17,248 nt of DNA from Thermoproteota archaeon (GTDB lineage Archaea; Thermoproteota; EX4484-205; JAAOZP01): the NCBI GenBank assembly GCA_026414125.1, contig JAOAJQ010000009.1, forward strand, positions 1 to 17,248, given 5' to 3'. Position numbers and translations under genes: made by a program. Numbering within the stretch: the first letter of the stretch is position 1; every line of letters begins with the position of its first letter. Positions 6,351-13,172 of this stretch are shown piece after piece. Below the pieces are notes generated by a model, which worked only from the letters and a program-made list of their open reading frames with translations, made no database searches and was not told the DNA's origin.

Positions 6351-8048
6351 ATGGGAAAGAGCCTCTTTAGGATTTTCAGCCTAATCATATTAGGCTTTTT
6401 GCTTGCATCAAGACTCTGTGGCTCAAGCTACGGTTGGAGCAATGGAGGTTACAGTGACGACCCTTTCAGCCCTAAATATGGTACGCATGATTGGATCGCT
6501 CAACATGCTTTAGACTGGCTGCCGGATGAAGAGAAAGATTTCATAATAAGTAATCTCGCAACCTATCTTTACGGCTCTGAGCTTCCAGATAACGGTAGGG
6601 CTCCAGATGGCATAGGCGACACCTTGCTGCACCACGTTTATTATCACGCTGACCGCTCCTTACAAGATGATGCTTCGGCAATACGGGCCCAAGAGGAGTT
6701 TGAAAAAGCGGTTTCGCTTTATCTTTCAGGAAAAGTTTCCGAGGCCGTCAAAAGGCTTGGAGCCATGACGCACTATATTTCAGACATGGCTGTCTTCGCG
6801 CATGTAATGGGGTCTTCAACTGACTGGGGAAACGAGAAGCATCATAGCGATTACGAGGACTACGTGAACCGGAGGACTAGCAGCTACAACAGTGAGTTTA
6901 ACGTTTTCTTAAGCTTCGATGGCACCTTAGACAAGATATCCGCTTACAATGCAACACTTAGGCTTGCCTTTGACACGACTTTCGATGTTAACGGGAGTCT
7001 CACGTGCGTATGGATGGATAGGAATTACGATTGGAACAACCCTGTTTTCAGAAACAGGTGTGGAGAATCACTTAACCTTGCGGTAAACCTTGTAGCAGAT
7101 GTTCTGCACACTTTCTATTTGAGAGTTTCTTCTCCCCTTATGGCAACTGTCACTTTCTCTGCAAGCGGTCTAGAAAATGATGCTTCGGGCACTGTTCTAA
7201 TCGTTGATGGAGTAGGCTACTCCTATGCCGGTTTACCAAGAAACTTTACATGGAAAGTGGGTTCGACGCATACTTTCGAATGGGCGAACACTGTGGATGC
7301 TGGAGGCAGAAAACGGTATGCTTGGTTCTCAACCCATGGTCTTTCGATCAATCAAAACGGTTCAATAAAAGTCCCGTCAGACGGAGGATTCATTTCTGCA
7401 ACCTATCATACAGAATACTATTTGACTATGCTTGTTAACCCGAGTGGTGGAGGCTTGGCGTCTCCATGCTCAGGATGGTATCGTGCAGGATCCATGCTTG
7501 AAATAGATGTTGCACCAGCACCGGGATACAGGTTTATCAACTGGACTGGATTGGGAGCAGGCTCGTATACTGGTTTAAGCAGAAGCGCCTTCATAAAGAT
7601 GAACAGCCCTATTCTACAGAAGGCAAACCTCGAAGCCTTCAGCTTCATGGTTTCAGTCTCCCCTCAAAATGGAACAGCCCTGGCAGGAGAAACCCTGACG
7701 GCAACCGTTAACGTTTCGCTTTTAAGCGGCTCACCCTTAGTCGTGTCCCTGTCCGCGCTAAATCTTCCTAATGGTGTTTCTATTACATTCACTCCTGACA
7801 GGCACAATCCTCCGTTTACAAGTAGTTTAAAAATAAAAGTTGCCAACAACACGCCGGCCGGCACATACGTGATAAACATAGTTTGCCATGGCGGTAACCT
7901 GACCAGGGCTGCCACATATGTGCTCACAGTCAAAGCTCAGAAACACTTGGAAATAATTATCGGCATTATAGTATCAGCAATCATCTTCCTTATTGTTCTA
8001 ATAATAATGCGGAGAGGTTTCCTAGGGCATGATGCTAAACTTGCTTGA
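6351..8048 (+). CDS. Secreted, membrane-anchored zinc phospholipase C-like protein
   Basis: 565 residues. A signal peptide (1 to about 28) ends just before W29, like the N-terminal Trp ligand of mature Bacillus cereus phospholipase C. The three-zinc site of the phospholipase C/P1 nuclease family is visible with matching spacing: H46, D80, H94, H141-x3-D145-x5-H151 and H165-x3-E169. A beta region (about 265-350) follows, then a divergent B-repeat-like unit (about 356-425) of the bacterial surface-protein type (VNPSGGGLA, PGYRFINWTG), an Ig-like domain (about 430-527) and a C-terminal helix (about 532-553) ending in RR. So the enzyme domain is displayed outside the cell and tethered at the C-terminus. 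The reaction would be hydrolysis of a phosphodiester; the natural substrate, an archaeal ether lipid, foreign phospholipid or nucleic acid, is open. It has its own BoxA. Confidence 0.88.
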   Translation: MGKSLFRIFSLIILGFLLASRLCGSSYGWSNGGYSDDPFSPKYGTHDWIAQHALDWLPDEEKDFIISNLATYLYGSELPDNGRAPDGIGDTLLHHVYYHADRSLQDDASAIRAQEEFEKAVSLYLSGKVSEAVKRLGAMTHYISDMAVFAHVMGSSTDWGNEKHHSDYEDYVNRRTSSYNSEFNVFLSFDGTLDKISAYNATLRLAFDTTFDVNGSLTCVWMDRNYDWNNPVFRNRCGESLNLAVNLVADVLHTFYLRVSSPLMATVTFSASGLENDASGTVLIVDGVGYSYAGLPRNFTWKVGSTHTFEWANTVDAGGRKRYAWFSTHGLSINQNGSIKVPSDGGFISATYHTEYYLTMLVNPSGGGLASPCSGWYRAGSMLEIDVAPAPGYRFINWTGLGAGSYTGLSRSAFIKMNSPILQKANLEAFSFMVSVSPQNGTALAGETLTATVNVSLLSGSPLVVSLSALNLPNGVSITFTPDRHNPPFTSSLKIKVANNTPAGTYVINIVCHGGNLTRAATYVLTVKAQKHLEIIIGIIVSAIIFLIVLIIMRRGFLGHDAKLA

Positions 8049-8322
8049 ATAATGAAAAACTTATTAAATTTGGCTCCACATATTGCAATACGTTAAACTA
8101 TGTCTTCCACACCGCACTTCGCCACTATTATTGCTCATTGGGGAATATAGCAAAGTCATATTAACGGGTGTTTTTAAACCTCCAGTTCTTAATAAGAACA
8201 CTGTAATAGAAATTTGAGAATTACATCAAATCTAGTAGAGAAATGTGCTAAGCTGATAGCCTCCTACTCCATTTTTACAAAAAAGGAGAATTGAAATCAT
8301 GTTAGACCATAAGCAGGTTTAG
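8049..8322. other. Gene-free gap with orphan BoxA, palindrome and T-runs
   Basis: TTTTTAAA (8171-8178) looks like a plus-strand BoxA. A perfect inverted repeat GTTCTTA-A-TAAGAAC (8185-8199) lies between it and its expected start site near 8201, where an operator would sit. No long gene follows. The only frame is a TTG-started 26-codon one (8214-8294) ending close to the cysteine synthase 3' end. T-runs at 8272-8276 (plus) and 8279-8284 (minus) probably end transcripts from both sides. Confidence 0.4.
8279..8284 (-). terminator. T-run terminator of the cysteine synthase gene
   Basis: Six consecutive T on the minus strand, about 40 bases past the stop codon. Confidence 0.4.
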
Positions 8323-9234
8323 CTAAGATTCGAATAAACCTGTGCTTAAATACTTCTCGCCACCATCGGGCAGGACTGCAACTATCGTCCTATCCTTTCC
8401 CAGCTCCCTAGCCTTTCTGAGGGTTACAAGCATTATCGCGCCGGAGCTCATCCCGATGAGCAACCCCTCTCTACTGGCTGCTTCCCTAGCGATTCTGAAA
8501 GCTTCTTGCTTATCCTCCTCGCTTATCTCAACTATCTCGTCGAACCATTCTTTTCTGAAAAGCCGGGTCGGATAGGGTTCACACGGGTTCCTTATCCCTT
8601 GGATGTTCACGCCGAGCCTAGTGGTTACTCCAATCATCTTAATACTCGGGTTAAACTTTTTAACACGCATCGATATACCAACCCCAGTTCCCGCCGTCCC
8701 TATCCCTACTACGATCATGTCAACCCTTCCATCAGTCTGCTCCAGAATTTCTCGGCCAGTTGTCTGGTAGTGCGCCAGAATGTTTGCAGGATCCTTAAAC
8801 TGGTCCAAGTCAACATATTTGTCAGGATTCTCCCTTAGGATTTTCTGTTTCAGCTCTATCGCTCCGCCGGTCCCCTTCTCCCCTGGGGAAAGAATAAGCT
8901 CGGCACCGTAAGCCTTTATTATCTTCTTCCTCTCAATGCTTACTGACTCAGGCATTACTATCGTGGTCCTATAGCCCTTGGCTGCTGCCAGCATAGCCAA
9001 GGCTATCCCAGTGTTCCCAGATGTTGCTTCAAGAATAATCTTATCTCTGCTAAGCTTTCCTGAGGCCTCTGCGTACTCCATGAGGTAGAGCGCCATCCTG
9101 TCTTTAACCGACCCCCCGATGTTGTACCATTCCAGCTTAGCGTAAACAGTTGCGTCTCCGGGCTGAGTAAGCTTGTTTATCCTGACCATTGGAGTCCCCC
9201 CTATTAAGCCGGTGATGTCGCTTGCAACCCTCAT
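8323..9234 (-). CDS. Cysteine synthase family PLP enzyme (O-acetylserine/O-phosphoserine sulfhydrylase type)
   Basis: 303 residues, typical for CysK/CysM. GGSVKDR carries the PLP lysine (K44). TSGNTGIA (71-78) binds the substrate carboxylate. GIGTAGTGVG (about 178-187) is the phosphate-cup loop. GMSSGA (261-266) contacts the pyridine ring, and the end LPDGGEKYLSTGLFE is the classic CysK C-terminus. It should make L-cysteine from an activated serine and sulfide in the cytosol. Whether the acceptor is O-acetylserine or O-phosphoserine, or whether it acts in transsulfuration, cannot be decided by eye. The ATG start is supported by IGGTPMVRINKL beginning at residue 11 and by a BoxA centred 31 bases upstream. 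No other sulfur gene is adjacent. Confidence 0.93.
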   Translation of the reverse strand: MRVASDITGLIGGTPMVRINKLTQPGDATVYAKLEWYNIGGSVKDRMALYLMEYAEASGKLSRDKIILEATSGNTGIALAMLAAAKGYRTTIVMPESVSIERKKIIKAYGAELILSPGEKGTGGAIELKQKILRENPDKYVDLDQFKDPANILAHYQTTGREILEQTDGRVDMIVVGIGTAGTGVGISMRVKKFNPSIKMIGVTTRLGVNIQGIRNPCEPYPTRLFRKEWFDEIVEISEEDKQEAFRIAREAASREGLLIGMSSGAIMLVTLRKARELGKDRTIVAVLPDGGEKYLSTGLFES

Positions 9235-9260
9235 TTCTCGAAGGGCAATTTATAACAGGG

Positions 9261-9270
9261 TTATATTAAG
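9261..9270 (-). promoter_or_regulatory. BoxA of the cysteine synthase gene
   Basis: Minus strand CTTAATATAA, centred 31 bases before the ATG at 9234. A second AT-rich box (TTATAAATT, about 9249-9257) is only 18 bases away and too close. Confidence 0.45.
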
Positions 9271-9486
9271 CTTTCTCGCAACCTCCGACAAACGGTTAGA
9301 AATAGCAACCAGCTTAAAACATTCCGGATAACCATGCCTAAAACCGGTCAAGCCTTTTTAAGATAGAAACCAGTCCGGTTAATCTTGCATTTCACTAGAA
9401 CACTGAGAAACTGTGGATCCAATGGGGCCCAGAAGCTGAAAGCGTCTAGATTCGACACTGGCCTGTAAACTTTTTAGAGCCGAGCC
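9271..9486. other. Gene-free gap with orphan BoxA and possible small RNA
   Basis: CTTTTTAAG (9354-9362) is a strong plus-strand BoxA. Its predicted start near 9384 is followed about 90 bases later by TTTTT (9471-9475), so a transcript of roughly 90 nt is possible. No credible protein frame lies in it, and no clear C/D or H/ACA box set was recognised. On the minus strand a 24-codon ATG frame (9335 to 9261) ends inside the cysteine synthase BoxA. I can support no gene here. Confidence 0.3.
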
Positions 9487-9738
9487 TCATTCGCCAAGAT
9501 CTTTTTGCCATGTTGTCCCGCGATCTCCTAAATAATGTTGAAAAGCAGTTTCCTCGAAAACAGGATACACGTATGTGACGATGAAACCCAGGTTGGTTTC
9601 ACTGCAGAAACACCTGCCATACTCTAAAACCCACAAGTTGCCTATGCCTGTGCCGTTCTTAGTATTGCCTAGATGATTAAGGAGCGTTTCACTGGTCCAT
9701 CTCGCTTGATACAATCCTATAAGCTTTTTATGAAACAA
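9487..9738 (-). CDS. Doubtful 83-residue hypothetical protein
   Basis: A frame of 83 codons, 32 bases downstream of the beta-helix gene on the same strand. It begins with TTG, has no Shine-Dalgarno, and an in-frame stop lies two codons before the start. The product has mixed composition with a short hydrophobic stretch (LGFIVTYVYPVF) and two cysteines in RCFCSE. I recognise no family. It could be a small gene co-transcribed with the beta-helix gene, a decayed remnant, or chance. If it is not real, the whole stretch 9235-9770 has no gene. Confidence 0.22.
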   Translation of the reverse strand: MFHKKLIGLYQARWTSETLLNHLGNTKNGTGIGNLWVLEYGRCFCSETNLGFIVTYVYPVFEETAFQHYLGDRGTTWQKDLGE

Positions 9739-9770
9739 GACGTTTTATCTGAAAAGTTGACTTCTCAACA

Positions 9771-11783
9771 TTAAATCCTTCTGCACGGTAAGCGGGCTAT
9801 GAAACCTAGCTTAAAGGCTGGCGAGTCTGGCTTTAAGCGAAAATCGTATTCCTCAGGCGCGTTGAACAACGGGTCTGTAATAAGAGAATTCCTATCCATT
9901 CCTTGTTCCCGCCATTCTTCCCAGGATAAACTTCCGAAACGGATTTCTCCGCCTCCTTCCCTCCAATACAGGTTATGGTCAAAGATAAACCCAAGATCCT
10001 CTACGTTACCCGTTAACAAGCTACCCTCCCGCCAGTAGACGATGTTACGCTCAAAAGTGAAACTAACGTGTTGCTCCCTACGTGAACGCTGTATCTGTGC
10101 CTCTCGTCCAAAAGCGAAGATGTTGTTGCGGATAATGTTTTCCCTACCATAGTGCTGGTGAAATCCTCCGTGAGTCGTGTTGTAGACAATGTTCTCCTCA
10201 GCAATAATGTTGGTGCTTCCCTCATCGAAGTAAATCCCCCAGCCTCCGTAGCGGAAACCCGCAACATCGTGAATAAGATTTAACCGAATGATTGTTCCTG
10301 GCTGAATCCCCAGCGTGTAAACCCCGCCCATGTCGCTTAGGATCGGCCCTTCTCCATCCGATAGGACACCGATGTGGTGAATATGGTTTGATTCCACTAT
10401 GTTCCCCCTCGCTAGTGATTTTCCATAGCCCCAGGTCCAGCCGATGGAAATACCCGTGTAGTAAAAATCATGAATATGATTCTGAATAATGCGATTGTTA
10501 TAACTTTGTCCAATAAAGATTGCGACAGCACTGTGGAAAAAACGCCCTCCTCCGTGTATATGACAATCAAATACCTCATTACCGTATGTTTGCTCGCTTT
10601 CCGCTTCACGAATCAGGGTTTCTCCTATTTTAACACCTCCAGCACCCAAGTCGTAAAACCTACATCCGACGACACGGTTGTTCTGGCAGCCGCGTGCAAG
10701 CTCTAAAGCATAGTTTCCAATATGGGCAAAGGTACATTCTTCAAAGAGACAGTTACGGAGTCCTTCTCCATAAACAGAGCCGGGGACGCCTATAGCTGCT
10801 TGTGGGAATCCTCCAACCTCGGGCCTATTTGAATCCGAATCCTCTTGGAAATACCATTCAGTATGAGCAAATTTTAAGCCTTTGAAAACCAGGTTTTCAA
10901 CAAACATGTCTTCCTCCGGCTTGCCTTCAAACTTAACAAGTGTACTAAGCACTGGCGCTACAACCTTGGTGCTGGAAGGCTCCTCGCCAGCCAACGGAAT
11001 GTAGTAAAGCATTGCTTTCTCAGCGTCTAGAAACCATTCACCAGGAGAATCCATCAACTCGTAAACATGCTCCACGTAATAGAGGTCACCAGGATCCAGA
11101 CGGAAAACGCTTCTTTTACTGGAGTAAACCATATGCTCCTCCTCTTTCACAACGGTTATTGGCAGTCGTGATTCAACCCAGCGATTCATAATAACAATCT
11201 CCCCATCGTCCACAGTACTCCATGCCTTTAAGTCCCCCTCAAAGAATCGGAAGCAGTTTTGCCCTTCATCCCATTTTGTTTCAGGAGTTACATTCGGGAC
11301 ATCCGCAACTTTAAAGTAGCCCTTGTTAGGGCTACGGGCACGTATGCAACGGTGCCCATTGGACCAGAGGTGCCGAAAAAACCATTTTCCTCCAGATTTT
11401 TCAGGAACCTCTGTCGTCCAGAGCTTCCTTCCCTCTATAACCTTTTGCACCCAGCCTGTTAACAGTCTTCCACCGCTAATAACCGGTTCCTCACCAGGAT
11501 ATGCTGCGAAGGATATTGGATGACTACGGGTTCCAGAATCCTCCGGTGTGAAGACTAGGGGTTCAGCTAGAAAGTAGATTCCTCCGCGTATTAGAACGGT
11601 GACAGGCTGCCTAAGGGTTCCTCCTTGCTGATGCTTCAAATCGCGAATTGATTCCAAGGCACGGCGAAGTGTAGCAAGAGGCCCGTCTGTTTTAAACTGA
11701 TCTGGCATAGGGATCCTTCCCGACCAAGAATCGCTACCGTTAGGAGCAACATAGAGATAGACAGTCTCTCCACCGCTCTTCAT
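9771..11783 (-). CDS. Right-handed parallel beta-helix protein, probably carbohydrate-active
   Basis: 670 residues. It opens with YLYVAPNGSDSWSG and DGPLATLRRALESIR, the usual start of beta-helix proteins that act on or bind polysaccharides. The first third (FRHLWSNGHRCIRARSPNKG, GEWFLDAEKAMLYYIP) is an inserted beta domain, as in large bacterial proteins near families GH120/GH141. The last half is a ladder of short strands with Asn/His turns (NRVVGCRFYDLGAGGVKIG, NRIIQNHIHDFYYTGISIG, NIIAEENIVYN), the beta-helix coils. It ends SPAFKLGF, a common ending of the group. No signal peptide or membrane helix is seen, so it appears cytosolic and would act on imported oligosaccharide. BoxA is centred 29 bases before the ATG. 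A bacterial origin by transfer is plausible but unproven. The fold is sure, the reaction is not. Confidence 0.85.
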   Translation of the reverse strand: MKSGGETVYLYVAPNGSDSWSGRIPMPDQFKTDGPLATLRRALESIRDLKHQQGGTLRQPVTVLIRGGIYFLAEPLVFTPEDSGTRSHPISFAAYPGEEPVISGGRLLTGWVQKVIEGRKLWTTEVPEKSGGKWFFRHLWSNGHRCIRARSPNKGYFKVADVPNVTPETKWDEGQNCFRFFEGDLKAWSTVDDGEIVIMNRWVESRLPITVVKEEEHMVYSSKRSVFRLDPGDLYYVEHVYELMDSPGEWFLDAEKAMLYYIPLAGEEPSSTKVVAPVLSTLVKFEGKPEEDMFVENLVFKGLKFAHTEWYFQEDSDSNRPEVGGFPQAAIGVPGSVYGEGLRNCLFEECTFAHIGNYALELARGCQNNRVVGCRFYDLGAGGVKIGETLIREAESEQTYGNEVFDCHIHGGGRFFHSAVAIFIGQSYNNRIIQNHIHDFYYTGISIGWTWGYGKSLARGNIVESNHIHHIGVLSDGEGPILSDMGGVYTLGIQPGTIIRLNLIHDVAGFRYGGWGIYFDEGSTNIIAEENIVYNTTHGGFHQHYGRENIIRNNIFAFGREAQIQRSRREQHVSFTFERNIVYWREGSLLTGNVEDLGFIFDHNLYWREGGGEIRFGSLSWEEWREQGMDRNSLITDPLFNAPEEYDFRLKPDSPAFKLGFIARLPCRRI

Positions 11784-11807
11784 CTTGAGTTGGAAAGATT
11801 GAACACT

Positions 11808-11816
11808 ATTTAAAAG
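11808..11816 (-). promoter_or_regulatory. BoxA of the beta-helix gene
   Basis: Minus strand CTTTTAAAT, centred 29 bases before the ATG at 11783, predicting an almost leaderless transcript. Confidence 0.5.
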
Positions 11817-11970
11817 ATTAAAATTGGGTTAGGCTAGCACAATCTTTAGTTTTTATGCTAGAAATGCATGCAGGATGGTTTAATGAAGAATTCTACTCTG
11901 ATGATCTGATGAGTAGTCACGCCGGTTGCACAGTACGCATGTCTTGATGAAATACCTGTTTGCATACGGC

Positions 11971-12615
11971 TCACTGTTCTGAGCTAGCCGCCAGAAACCC
12001 GGTTGAAACCTTTCTGTCAGCAGCCATGTCGAGGTATAGCTGGATAAATACAGGTATTATTCGGGTAACGAACTCCATTGAAGGTTCCCCAAGAACTATG
12101 CCTTGACATTCTTTTTCAAGATACACATAGAAAGCCTCATTACTGTACTGGAAAAACGAGAGTTCCTCGTAGCCATATTTCGCCATCCTAGAAAGCCTGA
12201 AGGGGAACATTCTGCAGACATACGGTTTTTCACCGTGGATCCTGCAGATGAAGAGCGTACCTCTCTTCCTGAGGAAGAAGCATCTGCCGTTGGGAAGAAC
12301 CCTGAGATAAAACTCCTTCTCTCCGGGCTCGACGGACCTCGGCCCATACTTAGGCTCTATTCTAGCGTACTCTTTGAAAAGGAGTGGAACCCTGTGGTTT
12401 ATGCAGCATCTCCCACATAAAATACACCTCCAGTTTTTGACGAGCCTCCATGGCACAAGGCTTTCATCCCGTGTGCTGGGCAAGCCTTGTTTTTCCACCA
12501 CTGCTTTCCGGTTAAAAGTTTTCACTGTTTTGAACTGTTTAGAAACCAGCTCCCTAATCGCTGGGAGAATAAGCCTTTTAAGCTTCAGAGAGAAAAACCA
12601 ACTTATGCCTATCAT
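11971..12615 (-). CDS. YkgJ-family cysteine-cluster protein
   Basis: Up to 214 residues from the ATG at 12615. CILCGRCC is the CxxCGxCC core of the YkgJ family, followed by CFFLRKRGTLFICRIHGEKP and YVCRMFPFRLSR, which give the C...C...P..CR.FPF pattern. These cysteines are thought to bind zinc or an iron-sulfur cluster; the reaction of the family is not established. The start is uncertain: the ATG at 12615 would overlap the divergent tautomerase by 11 bases, while a GTG at 12525 would leave about 32 residues before the cluster, as is common in the family, and free the space between the genes. The segment between the two starts has ordinary codon use, so I keep the longer form. No Shine-Dalgarno precedes either. 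Confidence 0.8.
   Translation of the reverse strand: MIGISWFFSLKLKRLILPAIRELVSKQFKTVKTFNRKAVVEKQGLPSTRDESLVPWRLVKNWRCILCGRCCINHRVPLLFKEYARIEPKYGPRSVEPGEKEFYLRVLPNGRCFFLRKRGTLFICRIHGEKPYVCRMFPFRLSRMAKYGYEELSFFQYSNEAFYVYLEKECQGIVLGEPSMEFVTRIIPVFIQLYLDMAADRKVSTGFLAASSEQ
12575..12582 (+). promoter_or_regulatory. BoxA of the tautomerase gene
   Basis: CTTTTAAG centred 26-27 bases before the ATG at 12605, predicting a leaderless message. The same octamer serves the malate dehydrogenase gene at 15501-15508. It lies inside the long form of the divergent YkgJ gene. Confidence 0.5.
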
Positions 12616-12808
12616 CCATGTGTACGTCTGGACCGGTTTCTCAAACGAGGCTAAGAGAAGAGTGATATCAGGAATAACGAGGGTTTTTGTCGAGACCGGC
12701 ATTCCCCCGGAGGCTATTGAAATAATCATTCACGAGGTTCCTAAGGAAAACTGGGGAGTCGGCGGGGAGCAGGCGAGCGAGAGACTCAGGCATGTAAGAC
12801 CACCATGA
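12605..12808 (+). CDS. 4-oxalocrotonate tautomerase family protein
   Basis: 67 residues, the usual size of a single-domain 4-OT subunit. It begins MPIIHVYVWTG; after removal of Met the Pro becomes the N-terminal catalytic base. The rest follows the family closely: AKRRVISGITRVFVE (first helix), GIPPEAIEIIIHEVPKENWG (second strand) and GGEQASER near the end. These proteins form hexamers and move protons in enols or act on related unsaturated acids in the cytosol. The substrate is unknown since no aromatic degradation genes are near. The required Pro fixes the start at this internal ATG, although the frame is open well upstream. BoxA spacing agrees. Confidence 0.9.
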   Translation: MPIIHVYVWTGFSNEAKRRVISGITRVFVETGIPPEAIEIIIHEVPKENWGVGGEQASERLRHVRPP

Positions 12809-13138
12809 AGCTTTCCCATAAAATAATGCAAATGTGAGAGTAATACTTCCTGGTGTGTTCGGTGATTTCTACTCTTTGTTCGGTGTTCTTGTTAATACTG
12901 ACATGTTCCTCTTCTTTGCAGCATGCGCAGCTATTGTACGAGGTGAATGCCTAAACTGGATGAAACTACTTTCACACAACCTCTCTTAACGTTTACCTCC
13001 GCCATTCCTATTGAGTATTACGCTAGGTGGCAGTATATGGGGCCAGACGGGTGTTTTTGAGAAGCAGGTGAAACAAGAATTATATTACCATACATTATGA
13101 TCAGTATAAACTAAGCATGTCGCGATGTGGAATCAAGA
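12809..13138. other. Gap of over 300 bases with no convincing gene
   Basis: The only sizeable frame is a GTG-started one of 51 codons (12834-12989). It encodes a mostly hydrophobic peptide (LPGVFGDFYSLFGVLVNTDM, then FLFFAACAAIV) with no Shine-Dalgarno and no properly spaced BoxA. Within it TGTTCGGTG is repeated at 12856-12864 and 12877-12885, 21 bases apart. I cannot call either feature functional. Nothing else was recognised before the BoxA of the next gene. Confidence 0.3.
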
Positions 13139-13148
13139 TTTATAAAAG
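13139..13148 (+). promoter_or_regulatory. BoxA of the zinc-ribbon membrane protein gene
   Basis: TTTATAAAAG centred 29-30 bases before the ATG at 13173. Confidence 0.5.
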
Positions 13149-13172
13149 TCCCGTGTGAAGCCTAGTTGAAAA

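Noticed and set aside
11855..11947. 30-codon ATG frame in the gap between the beta-helix and YkgJ genes
   Set aside because: No correctly spaced BoxA or Shine-Dalgarno and no recognisable product; easily chance.
11897..11982. Possible box C/D guide RNA: TCTGATGA twice in tandem (11897-11912), TTGATGA at 11944-11950 and CTGA at 11979
   Set aside because: The spacing from the second C-like box to the D-like box is about 28 nt, far more than the usual guide length, the first box lacks the purine, and the end overlaps the YkgJ stop codon.
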